Of a stretch of 50,329 nucleotides of DNA, positions 26,291 through 34,197 are shown one piece after another. The notes beneath the pieces were generated by a model, which was not told the DNA's origin, ran no database searches, and saw only the letters and a list, made by a program, of their open reading frames with translations. Every line of letters begins with the position of its first letter. The first letter of the stretch is position 1. The DNA is from Mesorhizobium waimense (lineage in GTDB: Bacteria > Pseudomonadota > Alphaproteobacteria > Rhizobiales > Rhizobiaceae): assembly GCF_003601975.1 (NCBI RefSeq), contig NZ_QZWZ01000042.1, positions 1 through 50,329 on the forward strand. The letters run 5' to 3'. A program made the translations under genes and the position numbers.

Positions 26291-26573
26291 TGAAGGCCAT
26301 GCGGCGCCCGTGACGGAGCCCGCGCTCGGTAGGTTCCTCTCAGGAGTGCGAACTGCCTGGAAGGGGGCGACGAAATCCGTCCCACCGCGTAGCTTGCAGG
26401 AGTTACCGAGGAGTTGCTTGGCTGGTTTGACGAAGAACCATGGCGGCGAGCCGGGAACGCAGGCAGCAAACCAAGGTGAAGATATGGCGCAAGGAAAAGG
26501 TTCACGCGATGGCATTTGATACGCCGCTGGCGGTCGCGACCATCAAGATAATGGTCAACTGAGCGTCCCAGTC

Positions 26574-26852
26574 GTGGGGAACAATCCTGGTGAGGCAACG
26601 CGGGGGTCAGTTTCTCAATTCGCCCGACAAGGCGGCCAGCAGATGGTTCTTTGGGACGATATTCGAACCGCCCCACGGCACCATATGCAGATGTCTTTCC
26701 AGCAGCGCTGCCGCGGGATCGTTGGTGACGTTCGGCAGCTAAAGGTCGATATCGATAGCTACAACGAGGCGAGGTCGGACGAAGAGCCTATCCAGATGGA
26801 TTTCGACTTCACTATGGACTTGGCGGAAATCGAGGCAGCAGAAGCCGCCTAG
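26574..26852 (+). CDS. Small hypothetical protein
   Basis: 92 residues if started at GTG 26574; the true start could be later. The C-terminal half (RQLKVDIDSYNEARSDEEPI and DFDFTMDLAEIEAAEA) resembles, from memory, small uncharacterised proteins of rhizobial plasmids and islands with a DFTxDxAExEA ending. The N-terminus is unremarkable. Function is unknown and it does not look like a T6SS component. Its stop overlaps the end of the pseudogene on the other strand. Confidence 0.5.
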   Translation: MGNNPGEATRGSVSQFARQGGQQMVLWDDIRTAPRHHMQMSFQQRCRGIVGDVRQLKVDIDSYNEARSDEEPIQMDFDFTMDLAEIEAAEAA

Positions 26853-27066
26853 TCGCCGCGCTTTCTCCAGCGGGCGGATGCAGCTAATCGCGTCGCTGCT
26901 TCGGCCCTTTGTTCTGCCGACATGCGGTCAGCCCGCACGCGGCCGCCAATCTTGCCACAGCGCCGCCCCAGCTCCACAGCGGCCTTGTTCTTGAGATCTT
27001 CTTCAGCCGGCGCCTCGCCGCCAATTGGTTTGCGTCGCGCGGGCGCTTTGGATGCTTATCGGTCAT
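26849..27066 (-). pseudogene. Remnant of a small conserved rhizobial protein (RPRDxNQLA type)
   Basis: From ATG 27066 the frame reads MTDKHPKRPRDANQLA, then the coding-like sequence jumps frame to APAEEDLKNKAAVELGRRCG and KIGGRVRADRMSAEQRAEA down to TAG 26849. Intact homologues recalled from rhizobia have about 20 more residues at the joint (LAKxIVDIATGE). So an internal deletion plus a frameshift has broken it. The intact family is a common small hypothetical protein of unknown role. Confidence 0.55.
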
Positions 27067-27538
27067 AGCTTGAAGATGGCCTTCGTTTCCGCCTATTTCC
27101 AGACGGCGCATAGGCGAAAGCGCCTATTGTGATTGGGACGGAGTTTCAAACTGACCCCACTACCGCCGCGCCGCAGGGCTTGCACCACCCGCTGGATCCG
27201 GCGTTGCTGAATGCTCTCGAACGCGCATGATGGCATATCCGTTTTATATGGGACGCTTCAGCACATCGCAGCTAAACAAAGAAATGCCGTTTTGCCGGCC
27301 AGGAGACAGGGAGAGTTGGGGACAGTAGTCGGCCCGGCAGGAGCGGCTGGTGAGGCGATGGGCAAGGAGTTGAAAGCCGCGTAGCCAACGCTCAACGAGG
27401 CGCGCCCGACCGGCGACGGCCATGTGGAGCTGGCGTTTGGGCCCAGCTCAGGACGAACTGGCCCGCGAGATCAAGTCGCGCTGATGCCAAGTGCTCCGGA
27501 CCAAAGGCTCGAAGTTGTGAGTGAGGACACCAAGCGAA
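27067..27538. other. Intergenic stretch before the F-box-repeat gene
   Basis: About 470 bases without a convincing gene. A GGACGGAGTTTCAAACTGACC segment at about 27135 looks like an IS edge but no second end was found. No tts box, nod box or clear sigma-70 promoter stands out, though expression of the next gene should start here. Confidence 0.35.
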
Positions 27539-29299
27539 ATGATGCCACAACTGGACCACTGGCTCCAACAGGTAACAGGAATAACGGGGCTGCTCCCGGA
27601 GTTACTCGGCGCGATTGCGGAAAGGCTCAGCCCGATCGATCTGCTGGCGGTGTCGCAGACAGACGGCGAGCTGCGTGCTGCTGTCCAAATGTCCGCGGCG
27701 TTGGAACAAAGGCGCCAGATGGCGATCCGGGTTCAGGCCGTCTGGAACAGGTTAATGGTCCCGCAGCCAGGAGTCGCGAATCCCTTTGTCGCACTAGGTG
27801 TTCCCGGCGTGTTGGAATCTCTCGCATCCAATTTCAATTGCCTGACCAGCGTGCAGCAGGAGCAGCTCGTTGCCATCGCCGAAGGACATAACGACCCCGA
27901 GCACCGCGTCTTTGCCCTGCGAGCCCTCGGCGGGAGGCTGGGAGGGCTCGCGCCCACGCTTCAGCAGCGCCTCGTCGAGGTCGCCGAAGGACTTGACGAC
28001 GAAGAGCACTGCTTCCAAGCCCTGGAAGCGCTCAGACGGGGGGTGGGAGGGCTCGCGCCCGCGCTCCAGCAGCGTCTCATTGATCTTGCCGAGGCGCTTG
28101 ACCCCGAATATCGCTTCTTGGCCTTGGAGGACCTCGGGCTGGCCGTGGGTGAGTTTACGCCCATGCTCCAGCAGCGTCTCGTCGAACTCGCCGAGGGGGT
28201 TGACGATCCCCAGTATCGCGTCTCTGCCCTCGTTTGTCTCGCAATGGGTGTGGGAGGGCTTGTGCCGGCGCTCCAGCAGCGTGTCGTCGATCTCGCCGAG
28301 GAGCTCAACCCGGAAGACCGCGTCTCGGTGCTTCGAGCGCTCGGGATAAGCGTGGGAGAGTTTGTACCCGCGCTCCAGCAGCGTGTGGTCGACCTCGCAG
28401 CAGGGCTTGTCGATCCCGTGCATAGCGCTGAAGCCCTGCAGCGCATCGGACTGGCCGCAGGAGAGTTTGCGCCGGAACTACAGCAGCGCCTCGTCGTGCT
28501 CGCCGAGGCGTTTGTCGATCCCGAGCATCGCGCTCAAGCCCTGGAGGGCATCGGACGGAACCTAGGAGAGCTTGCGGCCGCACTACAGCAGCGCCTCGTC
28601 GTGCTCGCCGAGGGGCTCGCCCAGTACGAGCATCGCGTCACAGCTCTGCGGGGCCTCGCAGTGGGCGTCGAAGGACTTGCGCCCACGCTCCAGCAGCGCC
28701 TCGTCGACCTCGTCGTGAGCCCTGACCTCGAAGATCACTTCTCGGCCCTCGCAGCCCTGGAGTCAGCCGTGGGAAAGCTTGTGCCCGAGCTACAGGAGCG
28801 CCTCGTCGTGCTCGTCGAGGGGCTCACCCAGCCTCATCAACGCGTCTTAGCCCTATGGGGCTTCAGATGGGGCGTAGGCCGGTTTGCGCCGGCGTTACAA
28901 GAGCGCATCGTCGTGCTCGCCGAGGGGCTCGCCCAACCTGGAGATCTCAACCAGGCCATGTGGATCTTGAGAAAGGGCTTTGGACGTTTTACGCCCGAGC
29001 TACAGGAGCGCCTCGTCGTGCTCGCCGAGAATCTCAACGACCCACACGATCGTGTCACTGCGCTGCTAAGCCTCGGAGAGAGCGCGGGATTGCTTCCGCC
29101 CGAGCTACAGGAGCGCCTGGTCACCTTCGCCGAGAGTCTTAACGACCCGGACAACCGTGTCGCGGCCGCGCGGGTCCTTGGAGCAAGCGTGGGAGCGTTT
29201 CCGCCCGCGCTACAGCAGCGTCTCGCTGCTATTGCTGAAGGTCTTGTCCATCCGTGGGCTCGGGCTGCCGCCCTGGCAGCCCTGTGTCCTAGGAACTAA
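27539..29299 (+). CDS. Effector-like protein: F-box-like N-terminus plus fourteen helical (HEAT-like) repeats
   Basis: 586 residues from ATG 27539; GTG 27521 is an alternative. Residues 18-50 (LLPELLGAIAERLSPIDLLA then VSQTDGELRAAV) fit the F-box pattern LPxELLxxIxxxLxxxDLxxxSxxxxxLR. From residue 102 to the end there are fourteen units of 34-35 residues with the core (L/F)xPxLQQRLVxLAEGLxDPxxR followed by ALxxLGxxVG, each able to form two helices, giving an alpha-solenoid. There is no signal peptide or membrane segment. Bacterial F-box proteins with repeats (such as the Ralstonia GALA family, F-box plus LRR) hijack host SCF ubiquitin ligases after type III secretion. The same role is inferred here. 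It lies between vgrG and the PAAR gene, so T6SS delivery is also possible. Confidence 0.75.
   Translation: MMPQLDHWLQQVTGITGLLPELLGAIAERLSPIDLLAVSQTDGELRAAVQMSAALEQRRQMAIRVQAVWNRLMVPQPGVANPFVALGVPGVLESLASNFNCLTSVQQEQLVAIAEGHNDPEHRVFALRALGGRLGGLAPTLQQRLVEVAEGLDDEEHCFQALEALRRGVGGLAPALQQRLIDLAEALDPEYRFLALEDLGLAVGEFTPMLQQRLVELAEGVDDPQYRVSALVCLAMGVGGLVPALQQRVVDLAEELNPEDRVSVLRALGISVGEFVPALQQRVVDLAAGLVDPVHSAEALQRIGLAAGEFAPELQQRLVVLAEAFVDPEHRAQALEGIGRNLGELAAALQQRLVVLAEGLAQYEHRVTALRGLAVGVEGLAPTLQQRLVDLVVSPDLEDHFSALAALESAVGKLVPELQERLVVLVEGLTQPHQRVLALWGFRWGVGRFAPALQERIVVLAEGLAQPGDLNQAMWILRKGFGRFTPELQERLVVLAENLNDPHDRVTALLSLGESAGLLPPELQERLVTFAESLNDPDNRVAAARVLGASVGAFPPALQQRLAAIAEGLVHPWARAAALAALCPRN
27842..29290 (+). 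repeat. About fourteen tandem units of about 102-105 bp encoding a helical repeat
   Basis: The segment CTCCAGCAGCG (or CTACAGGAGCG), then TCGTC and CGCCGAG, recurs about every 105 bases. Neighbouring units are highly similar at DNA level, which suggests recent unit duplication. The last four full units carry LQER instead of LQQR (one unit later reverts), so there are two sub-families. Confidence 0.85.
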
Positions 29300-29320
29300 A
29301 CCCATTCACTTGGGGTTTTT
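29298..29320 (+). terminator. Candidate intrinsic terminator after the F-box-repeat gene
   Basis: AAACCC (29298-29303) pairs with GGGTTT (29313-29318) across a nine-base loop and the T-run continues to 29320. The first arm overlaps the stop codon of the F-box-repeat gene. The stem is short (6 bp). Confidence 0.5.
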
Positions 29321-29371
29321 CCGCCCAGGGTAATTCAAGTCTTGCAATCGGGCGGCCTCCGGCCGCGTTGC

Positions 29372-29560
29372 CGGTACGAAATCAGGGACCACGAATGGTT
29401 GATCATGTCACCGCTGTTGGCGAACATGCCTCGTGGTGTTCTCGCGTCGATCATCCGCGTCCTGAACAGCTCGGAAATGTCTGGTCGAATGGGTCATGCC
29501 CTAGCCCGCGGCGTCCGGGCTCCGTCGAAGTCGAGAACGGTCGTCGTGCCATCAGCTCAT
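29372..29560 (+). mobile_element. IS5-family transposase N-terminal remnant
   Basis: RYEIRDHEWLIMSPLLANMP followed by RGV and a degraded RVLN matches the opening of IS5-type transposases (RYxLxDxEWxxIxPLLPxKPRGVPRVDDRRVLNG). The frame then loses similarity. It is a dead fragment lying between the F-box-repeat gene and the PAAR gene. Confidence 0.6.
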
Positions 29561-29632
29561 CTTGAAATCGCCGGATGGCTCCTGTGGATCTCGATCAACT
29601 TTCTGGGAGCATAATGGGACGGGACTGAGAAG

Positions 29633-29944
29633 ATGGACATGGTTGGACAACTTGTTAGCCTCAAAGGCCACATGCATATCTGCCCCCTGGTCGAGCCTGG
29701 ACCACGGCCGCATATCGGCGGCCCAGTGATCTTGACCGGTCAGAATTTTGTCTGCGTGGAGGGCGTTCCAATCGCCACCGTGAGCGACAAATGCCTATGT
29801 TCCGGCGCGCCGACAACCTCCGACAGAATTAAGGAAGGCTCTTCAATCGCGCGGATCAACGGCAAAAGGATTGCGCGGATGGGAGATTCCTGTTCACACG
29901 GTGGGCGCTTGGTTCAAGGCGTGCCGTGGATAACGTTCGAGTAA
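29633..29944 (+). CDS. T6SS spike-tip protein, PAAR domain
   Basis: 103 residues from ATG 29633. PAAR motifs are visible: GHMHICPLVEPGPRPHIGGP at the start, ILTGQNFVCVEGVPIATV, CSGAPTTSDRIKEGSSIARI, and a closing GDSCSHGGRLVQG. His and Cys residues (H13, H15, C17, H27, C51, C93, H95) would bind the zinc that sharpens the VgrG tip. No effector domain is fused. It is separated from vgrG by unrelated genes, so the original vgrG-PAAR unit has been interrupted. Confidence 0.88.
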   Translation: MDMVGQLVSLKGHMHICPLVEPGPRPHIGGPVILTGQNFVCVEGVPIATVSDKCLCSGAPTTSDRIKEGSSIARINGKRIARMGDSCSHGGRLVQGVPWITFE

Positions 29945-29957
29945 CATCGCCGGCTAA

Positions 29958-30200
29958 CGCGCTCGCGCCGACTCGAACTTCGAGACGCCGCGGCAGCGCG
30001 TACAGGGCAACGCCACGCCGCCGCTCGTGCCGATGCCGGAGGCGATGAAGCGAGAGCTTGAAGAAATACCCCGGGCGTATTTGCGACCAATGCTGCGGCG
30101 GAGCGGGCAACAACTCAGGATGCGGGCGGCCGAGGCCGAGCACGACTGCGAGGACCACGGTGATCGTTGCGATGCGCCAGACGGTGGTCTACTCCTGTGA
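29958..30200 (+). pseudogene. Coding-like fragment just after the PAAR gene, no start codon at its edge
   Basis: Open for 81 codons from TAA 29955 to TGA 30198. It reads like protein (SNFETPRQRVQGNATPPLVP, EAMKRELEEIPRAYLRPMLR) but has no N-terminal start that would include the conserved-looking part. Fourteen bases after the PAAR stop, it may be the remains of a cargo gene. I do not recognise it. Confidence 0.3.
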
Positions 30201-30225
30201 GCTGAAATTAAACGATCTGGAATAT

Positions 30226-30654
30226 TCAAACAGCTTGAAGGCTGTAGCCTCCCGCATTCAGCACCGGCAGACGTGGCGGCCGCGCAACGAGGGCACGCAA
30301 GCGCCGACGATACTTTAGTGGAGTGCGTACATAAATGGTCCCGTGCTCGCCACCCACGAACTGCCGTTGCAGAGAGGACGTGAAGCCGCTCCACGTTGGC
30401 ACGGTGCCGTCGCCGACGTCCTCTTCCTCGATCGCGTCGGGACGCAGTTTGCCGGGATGGACCGACGTGCTTGAGACGGCATGATCCGTGTCGTCTGGCG
30501 TCGCTGGGTTAACAACGTCGGACGTCTGCGCCCCGGTAAGCTGGCAGATCCATTCCATAACATCGGCAGCAAACGCCACCAAACAGGGGCCGAAATCCTG
30601 ATGGAGGTCGCACGGGACTTTTGAGGCCGATTGCGCTTCATGGTTTGCGATCAA
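30226..30654 (-). pseudogene. Possible C-terminal fragment of an alpha/beta-hydrolase (lipase-like) protein
   Basis: The 142-codon frame carries DVGDGTVPTWSGFTSSLQRQ and FVGGEHGTIY. A GDGTVPxxS segment followed by an H in GEH is the usual end of LCAT/PGAP1-like and some T6SS phospholipase proteins, where the Asp and His complete the triad. The nucleophile part would lie upstream and is missing. Next to a PAAR gene, a decayed lipase effector is attractive, but strand and lack of the N-terminus keep this tentative. Confidence 0.3.
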
Positions 30655-30843
30655 AGGCTGGAGCTAACCAACCCGAGTGCTGGCTACATCGCCAACCATA
30701 TGTCATTCATGCTCGATCTCCTGAAGGTGCCGCGTCCGCACGCAGGTGCCGTCGACGGCCGCAGACATCTTTGGGCAGTCGCAGCCTGGATTGCCGCCTT
30801 TCACTCCGGTAGGCGCAGGAGTCGCCACGAACTTCAATAGCCC

Positions 30844-30872
30844 TTGACTGTATCGCAATTGAGACACATATA
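30844..30872 (+). promoter_or_regulatory. Candidate sigma-70-type promoter for the RelB/YafQ operon
   Basis: TTGACT (30844-30849), 17 bases, then CATATA (30867-30872); the -10 is weak. It lies 66 bases before the antitoxin ATG. Such promoters are usually repressed by the antitoxin-toxin complex. Confidence 0.35.
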
Positions 30873-30938
30873 GGGGGTCATATCGCCATTCGATGTGAGT
30901 GGGCCACCGGCGAGTTGTTCGTTATAAGGAGTCTTGAT

Positions 30939-31211
30939 ATGGCTGCCACTAAAATGATTCATGTTCGGGTCGAAGATGACATTCGTGAAGAGGCTTCCTT
31001 GGTTCTTGGGTCGTTCGGTCTTTCGCTTTCGGATGCCGTTCGGGTGTTTCTTCATCGAGTTGTGGCGAGCCAAAGCTTTCCTCTCGAGCTCAAGGTTCCC
31101 AACGAAACAACCCGCGCCGCCCTGACGGAGGCTCGTGAGATCAGGAAGGCCCGTAAGGCTCGCTTTACGACACCGGATGAGCTTTTCGCCGAGCTGAACG
31201 GCAAGAAGTAA
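30939..31211 (+). CDS. RelB/DinJ-family antitoxin
   Basis: 90 residues from ATG 30939, with GGAG seven bases upstream, which decides against the longer frame opening at 30915. The N-terminal ribbon-helix-helix (MIHVRVEDDIREEASLVLGS then FGLSLSDAVRVFLHRVVA) binds DNA as a dimer, and the basic C-terminal tail (about 58-90) would wrap the toxin. The toxin gene follows after 18 bases. The operon looks intact and is probably autoregulated. Confidence 0.9.
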   Translation: MAATKMIHVRVEDDIREEASLVLGSFGLSLSDAVRVFLHRVVASQSFPLELKVPNETTRAALTEAREIRKARKARFTTPDELFAELNGKK

Positions 31212-31229
31212 ATTCAGCGAGCAAGCAGC

Positions 31230-31544
31230 TTGAAGAAACCGAGCGACGTCAGACGCACCTCCCTTCCAAGAGCATCGGAATACACCAGACAATTTCGAAA
31301 GGACTGGAACCGATACAATAAGGCCGGGAAAATGGATATGAGTCGCGCAATCGAATTGATGACGCTGATCATTCTGAAAAGGCCGCTCGGCGCTGAGTGG
31401 GCCGACCACGAGCTCTCAGGTAGAGAGTGGAAAGGGGCGAGGGAAGCACATATCGGTGGTGACTTTCTCCTCGTCTATACTGCCGATGACGACTTCGTCG
31501 AATTTGTCAGGCTTGGCTCACATTCAGAGCTGTTTGGAAGATAA
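31230..31544 (+). CDS. YafQ/RelE-superfamily mRNA interferase toxin
   Basis: 104 residues from TTG 31230. The fold pattern of YafQ is clear: YTRQFRKDWNRYNKAGKMD, DHELSGREWKGAREAHIGGD, FLLVYTADDDFVEFVRLGSH, SELF. By alignment with E. coli YafQ, the catalytic residues correspond to His60, His74, Asp78, His98 and Phe102, while the Trp after the Asp is Phe79 here. YafQ cleaves mRNA on the ribosome. Start by TTG and the 18-base spacing fit low toxin translation. Confidence 0.87.
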   Translation: MKKPSDVRRTSLPRASEYTRQFRKDWNRYNKAGKMDMSRAIELMTLIILKRPLGAEWADHELSGREWKGAREAHIGGDFLLVYTADDDFVEFVRLGSHSELFGR

Positions 31545-31563
31545 GGCGCGGCGCTGGCGCGCC
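31545..31563 (+). terminator. GC-rich hairpin directly after the toxin stop codon
   Basis: GGCGCG (31545-31550) pairs with CGCGCC (31558-31563) around a seven-base loop. No T-run follows, so termination would be inefficient or Rho-aided. Confidence 0.35.
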
Positions 31564-31586
31564 CGACATCGCGATTTGTATACCGC

Positions 31587-31606
31587 AAAAAAGGGCAGAG
31601 CCGCCC
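31587..31606 (-). terminator. Candidate terminator of the itaconate-type operon (minus strand)
   Basis: Read on the minus strand, GGGCGGCTCTGCCC is followed by TTTTTT. It lies about 265 bases past the last gene of the minus operon. The stem is short. The 31607-31870 stretch between holds no recognised gene. Confidence 0.4.
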
Positions 31607-31870
31607 AAGGGAGATTGGGGGCTTTTGCTATCCAATGCCGCATATCTGCTTGTCACGAGCACAAGCGGTAGTTCTCGTCCAGGCTCGGGGATAATGGTTA
31701 CCGCTTCCCGCGCCGAATAGAAAACCGCAATCGCCGCGGTAGTCCCATCCTCTTCGACGCGCTCAAGGTGGTATGCATCCCGCCGTTCCGGTCTATTTTT
31801 GTCAGTTAACTGTAAGCGGTTTCCGACGGCCGAACGCTCGCCCACGAGTGGAGAAGGCTTGCGTTGCGCC

Positions 31871-33358
31871 TTAGCTCGTGAGCCCCCCAAAACACAAATA
31901 TTTCAGGTCCAGGTAATCATCGACGCCGTATTTCGAACCTTCCCGGCCAAATCCTGACTGCTTGATACCCCCGAACGGCGCGACCTCAGTCGAAATGAGC
32001 CCGGTGTTGATGCCAACCATGCCATACTCCAAGGCCTCCGCGACGGCCCACACACGGCTCATGTCCTGGGCGTAGAAATAGGCCGCAAGCCCGAATTCGG
32101 TGTCATTTGCCATCTCAATGACGTCATTGACCGCATCGAAGCGGAACAAGGGCGCCAACGGCCCGAAAGTTTCTTCGCGGGCGACCGCCATCTTGGAGGT
32201 TACCCCGGTCAGGACAGTCGGCCAGATGAAATTGCCGCCAAGAGGGTGGTCTGGCCCACCCGCCACAATGCTGGCGCCCTGAGAGACTGCATTCTCAATG
32301 TGACGCCTGACCTTGGCCACGGCGCGGTCATCGACCAGGGGGCCGATCTCGGTGCCTTCCGCAAAGCCGTCACCAACTTTGAAGGCTTTGACGCGATGCG
32401 CGAGCTTGTCGGCGAACTCTTCGTAGATACCGCTCTGCACGTAAAGGCGATTGGCGCAGACACAGGTCTGGCCAGCATTGCGGAACTTGGAGACGATGGC
32501 TCCTTCGACGGCCGCATCGACATCGGCGTCGTCGAAGACGATGAACGGTGCGTTGCCGCCCAGTTCCATGCTGAGCTTCATGACTTGCGCGGAGGCTTGC
32601 GCCATGAGGGTGCGGCCGACTTCGGTTGACCCGGTGAACGTGAGTTTGCGAACCTTCTCGTTTTCGCAAACCTCATCGCCGAAGTCCGAGCTCTTCGTGA
32701 TCGGGACAACGCTCAGCAGCCCGGCCGGCACCCCTGCCCTGTCCGCAAGTACGGCGAGGGCCAGGGCGGAGAGTGGCGTCAGGGCCGCCGGTTTGAAGAC
32801 GATCGAGCAGCCTACCGCCAGCGCCGGAGCGATCTTGCGCGCCACCATCGCCGAGGGAAAATTCCAGGGCGTAACGGCGCCGACGACCCCGACAGGTTGC
32901 TTGATCACGACGATCCGCTTGTCACGGGCATGTCCGGGGATTGTGTCGCCATAGATGCGCTTGGCCTCTTCGCCAAACCACTCGAGGTAGGACGCGCCAT
33001 AGAGGATCTCGCCCTTGGACTCGGCGAACGGCTTCCCCATTTCAGCGGTCAGGATCGTCGCCAGGTCATCAAGATTGGCGATCGTCAGATCATACCAGCG
33101 CCGAATGACTGCAGCGCGCTCCTTGCCGGTACGGGCAGCCCACTCCTTCTGGACGACGTAGGCCACATCGATCGCATTGGCGATGTCGGCTCGGGTAAAA
33201 TCAGGCAGCCTGGCCAGCACTTCGCTGGTCGAAGGGTTGGTGACCTCGAAGGTTTGTCCGGATCGGGATTGGCCGAGCCACTCCTTGCCGATCAATCCCG
33301 CTTCCCGGATCAGATCCTTGTCCTTGATCTTGTTGAGGAGTGTCGCTGATACGGCCAT
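31871..33358 (-). CDS. gabD: NAD(P)-dependent succinate-semialdehyde dehydrogenase-like enzyme
   Basis: 495 residues, the family's usual length. The aldehyde dehydrogenase motifs are complete: PWNFP with Asn166, Lys189 in FKPA, FTGSTEVGR, Glu265 in MELGGNAPF, and catalytic Cys299 in NAGQTCVCANR. The second Cys beside it and NRLYVQ are typical of GabD-like enzymes, which oxidise succinate semialdehyde to succinate. In this operon the substrate may be another C4-C5 semialdehyde. It is the last gene of the minus operon, starting two bases after the lyase gene. Confidence 0.88.
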   Translation of the reverse strand: MAVSATLLNKIKDKDLIREAGLIGKEWLGQSRSGQTFEVTNPSTSEVLARLPDFTRADIANAIDVAYVVQKEWAARTGKERAAVIRRWYDLTIANLDDLATILTAEMGKPFAESKGEILYGASYLEWFGEEAKRIYGDTIPGHARDKRIVVIKQPVGVVGAVTPWNFPSAMVARKIAPALAVGCSIVFKPAALTPLSALALAVLADRAGVPAGLLSVVPITKSSDFGDEVCENEKVRKLTFTGSTEVGRTLMAQASAQVMKLSMELGGNAPFIVFDDADVDAAVEGAIVSKFRNAGQTCVCANRLYVQSGIYEEFADKLAHRVKAFKVGDGFAEGTEIGPLVDDRAVAKVRRHIENAVSQGASIVAGGPDHPLGGNFIWPTVLTGVTSKMAVAREETFGPLAPLFRFDAVNDVIEMANDTEFGLAAYFYAQDMSRVWAVAEALEYGMVGINTGLISTEVAPFGGIKQSGFGREGSKYGVDDYLDLKYLCFGGLTS

Positions 33359-33360
33359 GG

Positions 33361-34197
33361 TTAGACACCTTCACTGAGTTGCGAACGGCCCCGCGCGAGA
33401 AGTGCCCGGGCCTGGGCGATAATGGGAGCGTCGATCATCTTGCCGTCGACAAGGCGCGCTGCGCCGTCCCGGGCCGCGTCGACGACGCGCTGCGCCCAGC
33501 GCAGTTGCTGTTCACTCGGCTGGAAAGCCGAGATGACATGGGAAGTCTGGGCAGGGTGTATGCAAAGCTTCCCGCCGGCCCCATGATCTAAGGCCTGCTG
33601 GCATTCTGTGGCCAGTCTGGCGGTGTCCGTGACCTCGAAGGATGGGCCATCCAACGGCAGGGGCATGCCGGCGGCCCTGCTCGCCACCGCCAGCCGCATC
33701 ATGGCATGCGCTTTGAGGTCATTGGAGGCGGGCACACCCAAGTCCAGCGCAAAATCTGCGGGTCCGAAGGCCAGTCTCGCGACATGCGAATGAGCGGCCA
33801 GCGCCCCCGCCGCCTGCAGCCCTCGCGCCGTCTCGATCAGCGCCATGATCTCGATGTCGTCACCCAAAATCCGAACCATCGCGTCGAGGATCGCCGCGGA
33901 CTCCGCTTTTGGCAGGCAGATGCGCCGAAGCCCGAGCGCCCCGACTGCAGCAAGGTCAGTCGTGTACCAGCTGCTGTCTTGGCTGTTGATCCGAACGTAG
34001 GTGGGGTTCCGCAATGTCAGGGCATGGTGAAGGTTGGACCGGGCGCCATCCTTGGCGGCGGGCGCAACGGCGTCCTCAAGATCGATAATAATCGCGTCGG
34101 CTCCGGACCGGTCGGCCTTTTCAAAACGCTCTGGCCGGTCGGCCGGAACGAACAAAGGCGCGACAGGCGTAAAATGCAAGTCACCCTGTGCAGACAT
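33361..34197 (-). CDS. ccl: CoA-ester lyase of the CitE/HpcH family, probable citramalyl-CoA lyase
   Basis: 278 residues, a TIM-barrel Mg-dependent lyase. FVPADRPERFEKADRSGADA, then IIIDLEDAVAP (37-47), VRIN (68-71), MALIETARGL with Glu122, and FGPADFALDLG (metal-binding Asp) are all present. In the itaconate pathway this family splits citramalyl-CoA into pyruvate and acetyl-CoA, and the neighbouring CoA-transferase and hydratase genes support that substrate. Malyl-CoA lyase activity cannot be excluded. It overlaps the hydratase gene by one base. Confidence 0.8.
   Translation of the reverse strand: MSAQGDLHFTPVAPLFVPADRPERFEKADRSGADAIIIDLEDAVAPAAKDGARSNLHHALTLRNPTYVRINSQDSSWYTTDLAAVGALGLRRICLPKAESAAILDAMVRILGDDIEIMALIETARGLQAAGALAAHSHVARLAFGPADFALDLGVPASNDLKAHAMMRLAVASRAAGMPLPLDGPSFEVTDTARLATECQQALDHGAGGKLCIHPAQTSHVISAFQPSEQQLRWAQRVVDAARDGAARLVDGKMIDAPIIAQARALLARGRSQLSEGV

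Noticed and set aside
27842..29290. Regular about 105-base DNA repeats considered as a CRISPR array or satellite
   Set aside because: The repeats stay in frame, encode a continuous helical motif and lack spacer-repeat structure.
29856..30158. 100-codon minus frame across the end of the PAAR gene
   Set aside because: It is antisense to a well-supported PAAR gene and has no family resemblance.
31507..31890. 127-codon minus frame between the toxin and the dehydrogenase genes
   Set aside because: It overlaps the 3' ends of both flanking genes, includes the terminator-like hairpin and shows no recognised motif.
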